This document shows positions 1-6,634 of a DNA stretch of 8,419 nt, in pieces. How positions within the stretch are numbered: the first letter of the stretch is position 1; every line of letters starts with the position of its first letter. The notes under the pieces are model-generated. The model was given only the letters and a program-made list of their open reading frames with translations, was not told the DNA's origin and did no database searches. Position numbers and translations under genes: made by a program. The DNA comes from Promethearchaeota archaeon (GTDB lineage: Archaea > Asgardarchaeota > Lokiarchaeia > Sigynarchaeales > MK-D1), in NCBI GenBank assembly GCA_016839385.1, contig JAEOUK010000157.1:1-8419 (forward strand), written 5' to 3'.

Positions 1-99
1 CGTATTTATGGAGAAAAAGGTGCTGCAAAGCTATTAGGTATTCCACCTACAACACTAAGTTCTAAAATGAAGGCTCTAGACATTAAAAAACAGAAGTAG
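1..99 (+). CDS. Sigma-54-dependent transcriptional activator, C-terminal end (partial)
   Basis: The open frame entering from the left edge gives 32 residues (RIYGEKGAAKLLGIPPTTLS, then SKMKALDIKKQK) and ends at TAG 97-99. This is the typical last part of a Fis-type (HTH_8) helix-turn-helix: GAAKLLGIPPTTLSSKMKALDI covers the two helices of the DNA-binding motif found at the C-terminus of bacterial enhancer-binding proteins that activate sigma-54 RNA polymerase. The AAA+ and sensor domains lie outside the window, so the signal it senses is unknown. A sigma-54 type promoter and two dyads lie between it and the next gene, which suggests that this protein controls that gene. The family call is fairly secure from the motif alone; the specific target is inference. 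No convincing intrinsic terminator follows the stop. Confidence 0.8.
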   Translation, partial: RIYGEKGAAKLLGIPPTTLSSKMKALDIKKQK

Positions 100-133
100 A
101 AGTTAACTTATCACAAATTCTACATTAACAACT

Positions 134-154
134 ACGATTACAACGTAATATCGT
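134..154. promoter_or_regulatory. Imperfect dyad, candidate upstream activator site
   Basis: ACGATTAC (134-141) faces GTAATATCGT (145-154). The outer arms ACGAT/ATCGT and the inner arms TAC/GTA are both inverted but offset by one base. It lies roughly 135-155 bases upstream of the predicted transcription start near 289, a usual distance for enhancer-binding-protein sites. Assigning it to the neighbouring activator is inference. Confidence 0.35.
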
Positions 155-176
155 TATATAAAAACACGAAAAATCG

Positions 177-205
177 TTGCTTTTTCAAGTTATATTGAAA
201 AGCAA
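177..205. promoter_or_regulatory. Inverted repeat, candidate upstream activator site
   Basis: TTGCTTTTTCAA (177-188) and TTGAAAAGCAA (195-205) are inverted copies differing by one extra T, with a 6-base spacer. The dyad is centred about 98 bases upstream of the predicted start near 289. It is too AT-rich and lacks the following T-run expected of a terminator for the upstream gene, so an activator-binding site for the sigma-54 promoter is the better guess. Confidence 0.4.
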
Positions 206-261
206 ATCTCCCATTTGTCATAACCAATTGCTATTATTGCACAATATAAAATTTGGTGAAC

Positions 262-278
262 TTGGCACGGCATGTGCA
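262..278 (+). promoter_or_regulatory. Sigma-54 (-24/-12) promoter for the osmC-like gene
   Basis: TTGGCACGGCATGTGCA matches the sigma-54 consensus TGGCACG-N4-TTGCA with one mismatch. The invariant GG (264-265) and GC (276-277) are separated by exactly 10 bases. The predicted start is near 289, leaving a leader of about 43 bases before the ATG at 332. The gene directly upstream encodes a Fis-type sigma-54 activator, which independently supports the call. Confidence 0.85.
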
Positions 279-331
279 ACTAATACTAAATAAGTTCATG
301 ACAACAAAATCAAAATAAGGAGGTAATAAAA

Positions 332-904
332 ATGTCAGAACAAAATATCGCTGTAAAACAAACAGTAGTAAATGGAGTAAACGTTGATTACGTTAACGAC
401 GCAGTAAAGATGTTTGAGGACAATAAGGAGCTTGCTGACTTTAAGTTCCGAGTAACCAACAAGTGGATTAATGGTGGGCATTGTCAGACAACAGTGCAGG
501 ATTTTTATGGAGTAAACCAGGAGAATCAGCACGCTACTAAAGTCAAGCTGGATGCTGACGAACCACCAATTCTTGCAGGTACTGACTTAGGAGCAAATCC
601 TGTAGAGCATTTGTTAAATGCATTAGCTACTTGTTTAACAACTACTCTTATTTACCATGCTGCTATTAGAGGTATACAAATAGATGAACTAGAATCCGAA
701 CTCGAAGGTGATATAGACTTACGTGGATTCTTGGGAATATCTAATGATGTTAGAAGAGGATACGAAAATATTCGGGTTAAGTTTAAGGTTAAAACCGATG
801 ATGATGGAAACATTGATAGGTTGAAAGCGTTAAGCAAGCTATCGCCTGTATATGACGTAACTTCTAATGGTACAAACGTTGATGTCCTCATAGAAAGAAA
901 GTAG
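332..904 (+). CDS. OsmC family protein (single-cysteine type)
   Basis: This 190-residue soluble protein carries the OsmC-fold signature. Residues 76-106 (DEPPILAGTDLGANPVEHLL followed by NALATCLTTTL) hold the likely reactive Cys101 on the central helix, and the conserved GDIDLRGFLG follows at 126-135. In Ohr/OsmC peroxidases a second cysteine resolves the disulfide; here the matching site reads SPVYD with Ser171, as in a large OsmC subfamily of uncertain activity. Thiol-dependent peroxidase action is therefore possible but not assured. Cys51 is the only other cysteine. The start is well supported: AAGGAGGT at 317-324 lies 7 bases before the ATG. The gene appears monocistronic, with a sigma-54 promoter at 262-278 and an intrinsic terminator at 915-946. 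A role in a stress or redox response is inferred. Confidence 0.9.
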   Translation: MSEQNIAVKQTVVNGVNVDYVNDAVKMFEDNKELADFKFRVTNKWINGGHCQTTVQDFYGVNQENQHATKVKLDADEPPILAGTDLGANPVEHLLNALATCLTTTLIYHAAIRGIQIDELESELEGDIDLRGFLGISNDVRRGYENIRVKFKVKTDDDGNIDRLKALSKLSPVYDVTSNGTNVDVLIERK

Positions 905-914
905 ATTTAATTAG

Positions 915-946
915 AGGGGGGTTATTTTTTGATAACTCCCCTTTTT
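915..946 (+). terminator. Intrinsic terminator after the osmC-like gene
   Basis: AGGGGGGTTAT (915-925) pairs with ATAACTCCCCT (932-942) as an 11-bp stem with one G-U pair and a 6-base loop, followed by a T-run to 946. It starts 11 bases after the stop codon and isolates the osmC-like gene from the polysaccharide locus. Confidence 0.92.
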
Positions 947-1146
947 ATATTCAGTTTGAGGCAGTAAAAGACGGTATAAAAATGTCTCAAATACCGATTT
1001 TACAAATGACAATCAATAAAAATAATAATAATTACAATGTGTTGAAAGGTTGCAGTGTTATTACTGTCCCGGGTATTCTGATTTGAAGATTTGGATTTTT
1101 TACCGCCTTGTTGAAAAATTTCATAAGATTGAATAATCTGCATTAA

Positions 1147-2706
1147 ATGAATATCTCATTGAGTTTCATTAAACCATTAATAAATTTTTGTGGTTTCCAT
1201 TATAGAGAGTTCTACTTATTAATTGCCATCGTTGCTTTGGCTTTCGTATTACGAATTTATGACCTTTCGGGAGAAAGTTATTGGTCAGATGAGTTTATAT
1301 CGCTCAGATATGCCCAAGGTGATTTGGAATCCATATTTTCAACTACCAGACCACGGCTTCATCTTTTCTTTGCACACATCTGGATAAAACTTTTCGGAGA
1401 TACTGAATATGCAACAAGGCTATTATCGGTCTTTTTCGGTACAGCCTCCGTCTTGCTGACTTTCAGTATTGGTAAATCACTATTTGGTAAAACAGTCGGT
1501 CTGATTGGTTCCTTCTTGATGGCCGTGTCTCAGTTTCAAATCTACTATTCTCAAGAATTCCGATATTACAGCCTATTTTTGTTTATGTCTTTGGTTTCGT
1601 TCTTTTTTTATATCCGCGTAATAAAAACAAAATCGAACATTTATACTGTGCTTTATGCAGCGTCCACAATATTGCTATACTATACTCAGGATTTTGCGAT
1701 ATTTGTAATAGGGGCACAGAACCTTTTTGTAATTATTAACTACAAATCATTTAGACCTTTAATTCCTAAATGGTTTCTCAGTCAGATAGTTGTAATGCTG
1801 TGTATTTTACCCGGAGTAATAGCTAATTTTATGAATAGAGTGCTGGGTTCGGATGGTCCCGATTGGTTAAAAACTCCGGATGTGAAAACACCAATTTGGA
1901 CAATTTATTATTATTTTGGAAGTGGTTTTGATTATCCTCCCATTGAAGTAATCATTATCGCTATTCTTTGTTTTTTAACAGGAATTATCGTTCATATTTC
2001 ATATATCGGGAAACAGACCTGGGTTAAGACAACCATTAACTTAGTCCAATCCCTAAAGCTTACAAAAAAAATTAATAGTGAAATTGTCCTACTCGGGGTT
2101 TGGATATTATTCCCAATATTAATGGTCTTAATTTTGTCAGAAATGATAAAACCAATGTATCACCATAGGTATTTGATATTTGTATCCCCGGCTTTATGCA
2201 TTGCTATTGCATTGATTTTAACCAAGATAAAGAAGATTATACCAATCTCCGTAGTGCTAATCACTTACGTTATACTAATTATCCCTGGCCTGTCTCATTA
2301 TTATTCACTGCCTGTAAAGGAGCAATGGAAAAGTCTTGCGGCGTACATAAGTGAGAATGAAGAACCTGGAGATTTAATTTTATACATTAACCAAGACAAT
2401 TATAATAATTTTCTTTGGTACTATACAGGAAATTCAATCCATTGTGTCCCAAATATGGACGATTTCTCAGATGATGATCAACTCAGTATCTTGGATGATT
2501 GCACGGAGGAATTTGACCGCATTTGGCTTTTTGTTAGAAAAGAACTCAGTCAGTCTGGAAAAGAGTCCTTATTGGCCTTAATTAATCATCCCTACACTTT
2601 TGTCCGTGAAAAAGAATTTGCTATTCGATTGGAGTCAAATAATATACCTCGTATTTATTATGTAGGCCGCTTAACTTTATACTTATTACATAATGTGAGC
2701 AAATAG
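1147..2706 (+). CDS. GT-C type membrane glycosyltransferase (PMT/ArnT-like, GT39/GT83 fold)
   Basis: This 519-residue polytopic membrane protein probably transfers a sugar from a polyprenyl-phosphate donor on the outer face of the inner membrane. The first membrane helix (about 21-38) is followed by the extracytoplasmic loop GESYWSDEFISLRYAQGDLE, whose Asp48-Glu49 sit where GT-C enzymes keep catalytic or metal-binding acids. RPRLHLFFAHIWIKLFG (69-84) and SQEFRYYSL (135-143) match the second conserved loop of the PF13231 (PMT_2) family. Several hydrophobic helices follow to about 380, with HHRYLIFVSP at 339-348. A soluble C-terminal domain starts near KEQWKSLAAYISENEEPGDL (391-410). The frame has a stop just upstream (1144-1146), so ATG 1147 is the first possible start, but I see no good ribosome-binding site. 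Acceptor and sugar cannot be told. It lies 450 bases upstream of the exporter genes and is probably a separate transcript. Confidence 0.85.
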   Translation: MNISLSFIKPLINFCGFHYREFYLLIAIVALAFVLRIYDLSGESYWSDEFISLRYAQGDLESIFSTTRPRLHLFFAHIWIKLFGDTEYATRLLSVFFGTASVLLTFSIGKSLFGKTVGLIGSFLMAVSQFQIYYSQEFRYYSLFLFMSLVSFFFYIRVIKTKSNIYTVLYAASTILLYYTQDFAIFVIGAQNLFVIINYKSFRPLIPKWFLSQIVVMLCILPGVIANFMNRVLGSDGPDWLKTPDVKTPIWTIYYYFGSGFDYPPIEVIIIAILCFLTGIIVHISYIGKQTWVKTTINLVQSLKLTKKINSEIVLLGVWILFPILMVLILSEMIKPMYHHRYLIFVSPALCIAIALILTKIKKIIPISVVLITYVILIIPGLSHYYSLPVKEQWKSLAAYISENEEPGDLILYINQDNYNNFLWYYTGNSIHCVPNMDDFSDDDQLSILDDCTEEFDRIWLFVRKELSQSGKESLLALINHPYTFVREKEFAIRLESNNIPRIYYVGRLTLYLLHNVSK

Positions 2707-2919
2707 TTGTATATTATTAAATAGGTGCAATCTCTGAAATCTATATATTCATGCATTCTATAATTAGGATGTACTGTATATATCTAGCTTAAACTTTTGA
2801 TGGCGCCTATGTATTGCGTCACTGCATACCAATTAGATTTTATTACAGATCTATGTGTTTTATTAATTATAGACATGCATGCTAAGTTCTCAGACTTATA
2901 GAATTGCTTAAACGCTATT

Positions 2920-2948
2920 TTGATATGGTTTATCTATATTGATATAAT
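2920..2948 (+). promoter_or_regulatory. Strong sigma-70-type promoter for the wzm-wzt operon
   Basis: TTGATA (2920-2925; one mismatch from TTGACA) and a perfect TATAAT (2943-2948) are separated by exactly 17 bases. TGA before the -10 box makes an extended -10 (TGATATAAT). The predicted start near 2955 leaves a leader of about 200 bases before wzm. AT-rich DNA gives chance -10 hits, but the exact spacing plus extended -10 makes this the best promoter in the polysaccharide part of the window. Confidence 0.7.
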
Positions 2949-3058
2949 TAAATCAGGTGAAGATAAGACTTTATATATTAGTAATATGACAATGTGGCAT
3001 AAAGATGCATTATACATAAGATTTATTACTAGAGTGCCAAATATTTATATAAACATAA

Positions 3059-3086
3059 TTGCCGGTAAAACATGTTTTTTCTGCAA
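3059..3086. repeat. 28-base interrupted palindrome in the wzm leader
   Basis: TTGC (3059-3062) and GCAA (3083-3086) flank a perfect 12-base palindrome AAAACATGTTTT (3067-3078), with 4 unpaired bases on each side; all arms share one centre at 3072/3073. With no loop in its core it fits a dimeric protein-binding site better than an RNA hairpin. It lies about 110 bases downstream of the predicted start and 70 bases before wzm. Function is unknown. Confidence 0.45.
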
Positions 3087-3156
3087 GATTATATGAAAAC
3101 TCTGAAAACAAAAAAAATCATAACAATAAAGAGATTGTTCGATCGAGTATAACCAG

Positions 3157-3996
3157 ATGAAACCTGAGGTTTCTAATATAAAACCTTTTACAGTTCGTAA
3201 ACCACGAACCGGCATTTCGTTCGGACTGGAGGAGTTAAAGGAATATTATGAGCTTATTTATTTTCTCGTTTGGCGTGATATTAAGGTACGCTACAAACAA
3301 ACTGCTTTAGGAGTAACATGGGCAGTTCTCCAACCATTTTTAACTATGGTAGTATTCACAATATTTTTTGGCAATCTCGCAAAAGTTCCTTCAGATGGTC
3401 TCCCATACCCGATTTTTTCTTTTGCCGGACTTCTGCCGTGGCAGTTGTTTGCTAACTCTCTGACAAATTCAAGCAACAGTCTTATCAACAACTCCAATCT
3501 CATCACTAAAGTATACTTTCCTAGAATAATCTTGCCCTTATCTTCTGTAGTCAGTGGATTGGTCGATTTCTTTCTGGCTTTTTTGGTTTTGATAGGAATG
3601 ATGTTCTATTATGGTATCACCCCCACATATGGAATTTTGTTTATACCTCCTTTAATATTGCTCGCTATAATAATTTCTTTTTCGGTTAGTCTTTGGATGT
3701 CTGCATTAAATGTGCAATATAGGGATGTGCGTTACACTATTCCATTCCTAACTCAGTTCTGGTTGTTAATCACCCCTATTGCGTATCCTAGCAGCTTAGT
3801 TCCTGACAAATGGCGTTTCATTTATGGAATCAACCCAATGGCGGGAGTGGTCGAAGGTTTCCGCTGGGCACTTCTGGGAAAGACAAATGAAACCGGACCA
3901 TTGATAATTATTTCAGCGATTATTGTAACGTTCTTGTTGATTGGCGGACTCATTTATTTCAAACGTATGGAAAAAACTTTTGCGGACATAATTTGA
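3157..3996 (+). CDS. wzm: Polysaccharide ABC exporter permease (Wzm-type, ABC-2 family)
   Basis: The 279-residue protein is the membrane half of an ABC exporter that moves a finished, lipid-linked polysaccharide such as an O-antigen or teichoic-type polymer across the inner membrane. The family pattern is clear: a cytoplasmic amphipathic start, YFLVWRDIKVRYKQTALGV (35-53), WAVLQPFLTMVVFTIFFGNL (55-74), ITKVYFPRIILPLSS (116-130), SALNVQYRDVRY (182-193) and INPMAGVVEGFRWALLG (225-241). About six membrane helices are visible (roughly 52-72, 84-100, 125-150, 157-182, 197-213 and 247-267), and the length is normal for Wzm. A stop lies in frame shortly upstream and no better start exists, but the ribosome site is weak. 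Its stop is followed after one base by the wzt start, so the two are almost certainly co-translated. The transported glycan cannot be named. Confidence 0.93.
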   Translation: MKPEVSNIKPFTVRKPRTGISFGLEELKEYYELIYFLVWRDIKVRYKQTALGVTWAVLQPFLTMVVFTIFFGNLAKVPSDGLPYPIFSFAGLLPWQLFANSLTNSSNSLINNSNLITKVYFPRIILPLSSVVSGLVDFFLAFLVLIGMMFYYGITPTYGILFIPPLILLAIIISFSVSLWMSALNVQYRDVRYTIPFLTQFWLLITPIAYPSSLVPDKWRFIYGINPMAGVVEGFRWALLGKTNETGPLIIISAIIVTFLLIGGLIYFKRMEKTFADII

Positions 3997-3997
3997 T

Positions 3998-5326
3998 ATG
4001 AGCAATTATGCATTGAAAGTTAGAAAATTAGGAAAAGAGTACAGACTCGGTGAAAGAATTAAATATGACACTCTGAGGGATAATATTGCAAAGCATACTT
4101 GGAATACATTACGAAGGTTCGCTTCATTAATTAAACGTGTGCCAGTATCATCCAAATTGTCTCCTGGAATTGCTACATCAGAGAGGCAAAGATCCCAAAG
4201 TACCGCGAATCATAGCAAAGAAAACTATATATGGTCTCTCAAGGATGTTTCCTTTGATGTAAAGCAGGGGGAAATCTTGGGAATTATAGGCCGTAACGGG
4301 GCGGGGAAAAGCACTCTTTTAAAGATTATTTCAGGAATAACGGAACCCACCGAAGGCAGAGTCGACATATACGGTCGGATTGGTTCTCTGCTTGAAGTAG
4401 GAACCGGATTTCATTACGAACTTACAGGTCGAGAAAATATATATTTAAATGGTGCTATTTTAGGCATGAGAAAGCGCGAAATAGATCGCAAGTTCGATGA
4501 TATAGTTGAATTTGCTGGAATTGAAGAGTTCATCGATACACCGGTTAAATTCTACTCTTCAGGAATGGGGGTGCGACTTGGTTTCTCAGTAGCAGCTCAT
4601 CTGGAACCGGAAATACTCTTACTCGATGAAGTCCTCGCAGTAGGCGATGCAGAATTTCAGAAAAAATGCCTTGGAAAATTGGATAACGTGGCCACTTCAG
4701 ACGGCAGAACAGTGCTTTTCGTTAGCCATGACATGACTGCAATACAATCGTTGTGTGAGAGAACAATATTAATAGACGACGGTAAAATTGTTGCTGATGG
4801 GCCGACAATTGAGATTATTGAAAAATATCTTACATCAATCAGTCTAATTGAGAGTACGCCACTTTATGAGAGAACCGACATTGACAGGAGTAGTGATAGG
4901 AGTGTGATGGCTACGAGTCTGAAAATTGAGAACGAAGAAAATGGTAAACCAATACTTCCTAGAAGCAGAATAATTTTCAAAATTGGTTACAAAAGTGAAC
5001 AACCGGTGCGTAATCTTAGTGTTCAGTTGAAAATCCGGGATTTCAAATCAGGAATAGTTATTACTACATTGGACAGTAGTTACATTAATGACATACCTGA
5101 AACATTACCACCTGAAGGAACTTTAGTTTGCTTGACTGATGAAAACTACTTCACATCAGGAAGATGCAGAGTTGACCTGCAGATCTATAATGGAATGCAA
5201 CGTGCCTACAGGGTTGAAAATGCCGGTTTTTTTGATGTTGAAAAAGAAATTGTGTATGGAACTTCAAATGTTTCACGATATTATGGTATGTTCTTTCTCA
5301 AGCATAAGTGGTCCATTGATAATTGA
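3998..5326 (+). CDS. wzt: Polysaccharide ABC exporter ATPase with C-terminal glycan-binding domain (Wzt-type)
   Basis: The 442-residue ATPase partners the permease encoded just upstream. The nucleotide-binding domain (about 1-280) shows Walker A GRNGAGKST (98-106), an EVGTGFHYELTGRENI segment (133-148) typical of Wzt, the ABC signature as YSSGMGVRLGF (186-196), Walker B ILLLDEVLAVGD (206-217) and the switch His244 in SHD. A basic, Ser-rich linker (about 40-76) precedes the core. The extra part, 290-442, is predicted beta-rich and matches in place and length the Wzt_C domain. In E. coli O8/O9a-type systems that domain binds the modified non-reducing end of the polymer and so couples chain termination to export. 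This makes a substrate with a terminal cap plausible but not proven. Only one base separates it from wzm, and its stop overlaps the next gene's start, so an operon is clear. Confidence 0.93.
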   Translation: MSNYALKVRKLGKEYRLGERIKYDTLRDNIAKHTWNTLRRFASLIKRVPVSSKLSPGIATSERQRSQSTANHSKENYIWSLKDVSFDVKQGEILGIIGRNGAGKSTLLKIISGITEPTEGRVDIYGRIGSLLEVGTGFHYELTGRENIYLNGAILGMRKREIDRKFDDIVEFAGIEEFIDTPVKFYSSGMGVRLGFSVAAHLEPEILLLDEVLAVGDAEFQKKCLGKLDNVATSDGRTVLFVSHDMTAIQSLCERTILIDDGKIVADGPTIEIIEKYLTSISLIESTPLYERTDIDRSSDRSVMATSLKIENEENGKPILPRSRIIFKIGYKSEQPVRNLSVQLKIRDFKSGIVITTLDSSYINDIPETLPPEGTLVCLTDENYFTSGRCRVDLQIYNGMQRAYRVENAGFFDVEKEIVYGTSNVSRYYGMFFLKHKWSIDN

Positions 5327-6489
5327 TGACAGCCACTATAATTTCCAACTCTAACATGAATAAAAGTCAGTCTGGTAAAATTGTTTTCAAAACTTATAAT
5401 CCTTTTTCACAGTTAGACCTCGTTCAAGAAATATGGTCCGCAATGCTGAAGAAGTGCCCACATTCATATTTCCTGTCTTGGGCATGGACAGAAATATGGA
5501 TAAACAGCCTTCCCCGTGATTGTGATCTATCTCTAGTCGTGGGTTTCATGGAAGGGTCTCCGGTAATAGCTTTTTTTCTTGGCGTTAAAACCGTTACGAA
5601 GCACAGATTTCTAAAATTTAAGAGACTAGCTCTGAACCAAACTCTTATTTCGCACATAGATGCCGCTACATATATTGAATACAATGCAATATTAATTGAT
5701 CCCGGGATAACAATATCTCTAGAGTCACTGCTTGAGCAATTACCAATAACATTATGGGATGAATTCTATATGATAAGATGTTCATCAAAATACCAACCTA
5801 ATCTCATTTTAAATAACAAATTGGATAAAAGGTATAAATTATATGTAGAAAAACTGGAGTCTTATTATGTGAATTTAGATAAAGTTCGCATTAATAATAA
5901 TGAATATCTATCCTTGCTGAAACCAAAAAGGCAAAAACAGATTCGCCGTTCTATTAATGAGTATGAAAAAATGGGGAAAATAAAAATACACGTTGCTGAG
6001 ACAACGGAAGAAGCACTAAGAATTTATGATGAATATTTGGAACTTCAAAACAAAAGGTGCACTAATCTCGGATATAAATCGACTATGACGACAGATTATG
6101 CCGTCGATTTTCACAAAAGATTAATAAGCAAGAGATTTGAAAACGGAGAAATTCAACTGATTAAAATTTCCGCAGGGAGTTATACCATTGGGTGTGTTTA
6201 TGACATTGTTTTCGACAGAGAAGTTCTTGGTATCTCATGTGGATTTAATTACTTGCCTAATAATATTTACATGCCAGGGTTTGTTTGTCATTATTATGTA
6301 GTTACATACAATGCTATGATAGGAATGAGTTCATATGATTGGCTAGCGGAAGGGGGCGAATATAAAACGAGATTATGTACTGATTTGAATGACATGCAAA
6401 CTATTGAAATATATAAAAAAGGAGTAAAAAGCACCATTAAGGACTTAGCGGCTAACTCATTGAGATTATACAAAAGAATATCGAATTGA
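5326..6489 (+). CDS. GNAT/FemAB-like acyltransferase (BioF2-like, Acetyltransf_6)
   Basis: The 387-residue soluble protein belongs to the double-GNAT class (PF13480, formerly CelD/BcsL) often found in polysaccharide loci, where members are thought to acylate sugars or amino sugars. The conserved half spans about 195-350: LKPKRQKQIRRSINEYEKMG (198-217), TEEALRIYDEYLELQNKR (227-244), DFHKRLISKRFENGEIQLIK (261-280), the beta strand YTIGCVYDI (286-294) and MPGFVCHYYVV (316-326), ending in SYDWLAEGGEYKTRL. The N-terminal half is a more diverged second lobe. ATG 5326 overlaps the wzt stop as TGATG, the usual sign of translational coupling. A TTG one codon earlier and an ATG at 5356 are weaker options. 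The acyl donor and acceptor are unknown; modification of the exported glycan is inferred from context. Confidence 0.82.
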   Translation: MTATIISNSNMNKSQSGKIVFKTYNPFSQLDLVQEIWSAMLKKCPHSYFLSWAWTEIWINSLPRDCDLSLVVGFMEGSPVIAFFLGVKTVTKHRFLKFKRLALNQTLISHIDAATYIEYNAILIDPGITISLESLLEQLPITLWDEFYMIRCSSKYQPNLILNNKLDKRYKLYVEKLESYYVNLDKVRINNNEYLSLLKPKRQKQIRRSINEYEKMGKIKIHVAETTEEALRIYDEYLELQNKRCTNLGYKSTMTTDYAVDFHKRLISKRFENGEIQLIKISAGSYTIGCVYDIVFDREVLGISCGFNYLPNNIYMPGFVCHYYVVTYNAMIGMSSYDWLAEGGEYKTRLCTDLNDMQTIEIYKKGVKSTIKDLAANSLRLYKRISN

Positions 6490-6634
6490 CTTTTCATACA
6501 AAAGCACATTGACCATATGCAATATGAAAGAAAATCTACTGTCAATTTTGCCCTCGACACATGGGTTTTTATTCTTGATTATTATATGAGCACAAATCAA
6601 ATCTACATAAAGTGATTATAGGATTTATAATTAT

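Larger units (their letters stand above)
2707..3156. other. 450-base gene-free region with promoter and leader
   Basis: This AT-rich stretch separates the glycosyltransferase from wzm. I found no gene: the longest ATG frames I noted are about 33-36 codons (2800-2901 and 2986-3096), with no ribosome-binding site and no recognisable sequence. It contains a strong sigma-70-type promoter (2920-2948), a leader of about 200 bases, a 28-base interrupted palindrome (3059-3086), a small imperfect stem (GTATTGC 2811-2817 with GCATAC 2824-2829) and the palindrome TCGATCGA (3139-3146). No clear intrinsic terminator follows the glycosyltransferase. I saw no close match to the JUMPstart/ops element that recruits RfaH in some polysaccharide operons. 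Confidence 0.7.

Noticed and set aside
652..891. Reverse-strand frames inside the osmC-like, permease, acyltransferase and methyltransferase genes
   Set aside because: They lie opposite clearly conserved genes, have no family resemblance or ribosome sites, and are shadow frames.
972..996. CGGTAT ... ATACCG inverted repeat with a 13-base loop
   Set aside because: Only a 6-base arm with no T-run and no clear promoter nearby; easily expected by chance.
982..1086. 34-residue frame (starting MSQIPILQ) between the osmC terminator and the glycosyltransferase
   Set aside because: No ribosome-binding site, an Asn-run of low complexity, and no recognisable family. The rest of the 242-base gap (905-1146) holds the terminator but no convincing promoter.
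2800..2901. 33-residue frame (starting MAPMYCVT) in the 450-base gap
   Set aside because: No ribosome site and no family resemblance; length is expected by chance.
2986..3096. 36-residue leader frame (starting MTMWHKDA) downstream of the wzm promoter
   Set aside because: Considered as a leader peptide, but it has no ribosome site at a usable distance, shows no regulatory codon runs and is not linked to a terminator.
5323..5325. TTG as the start of the acyltransferase
   Set aside because: ATG in the next codon overlaps the wzt stop as TGATG and is the more typical coupled start; the difference is one residue.
6550..6600. TCGACA and TTATTA boxes as a promoter for methyltransferase copy 1
   Set aside because: The spacing (19 bases or more) and the match of the -10 box are poor; AT-rich DNA yields many such hits.
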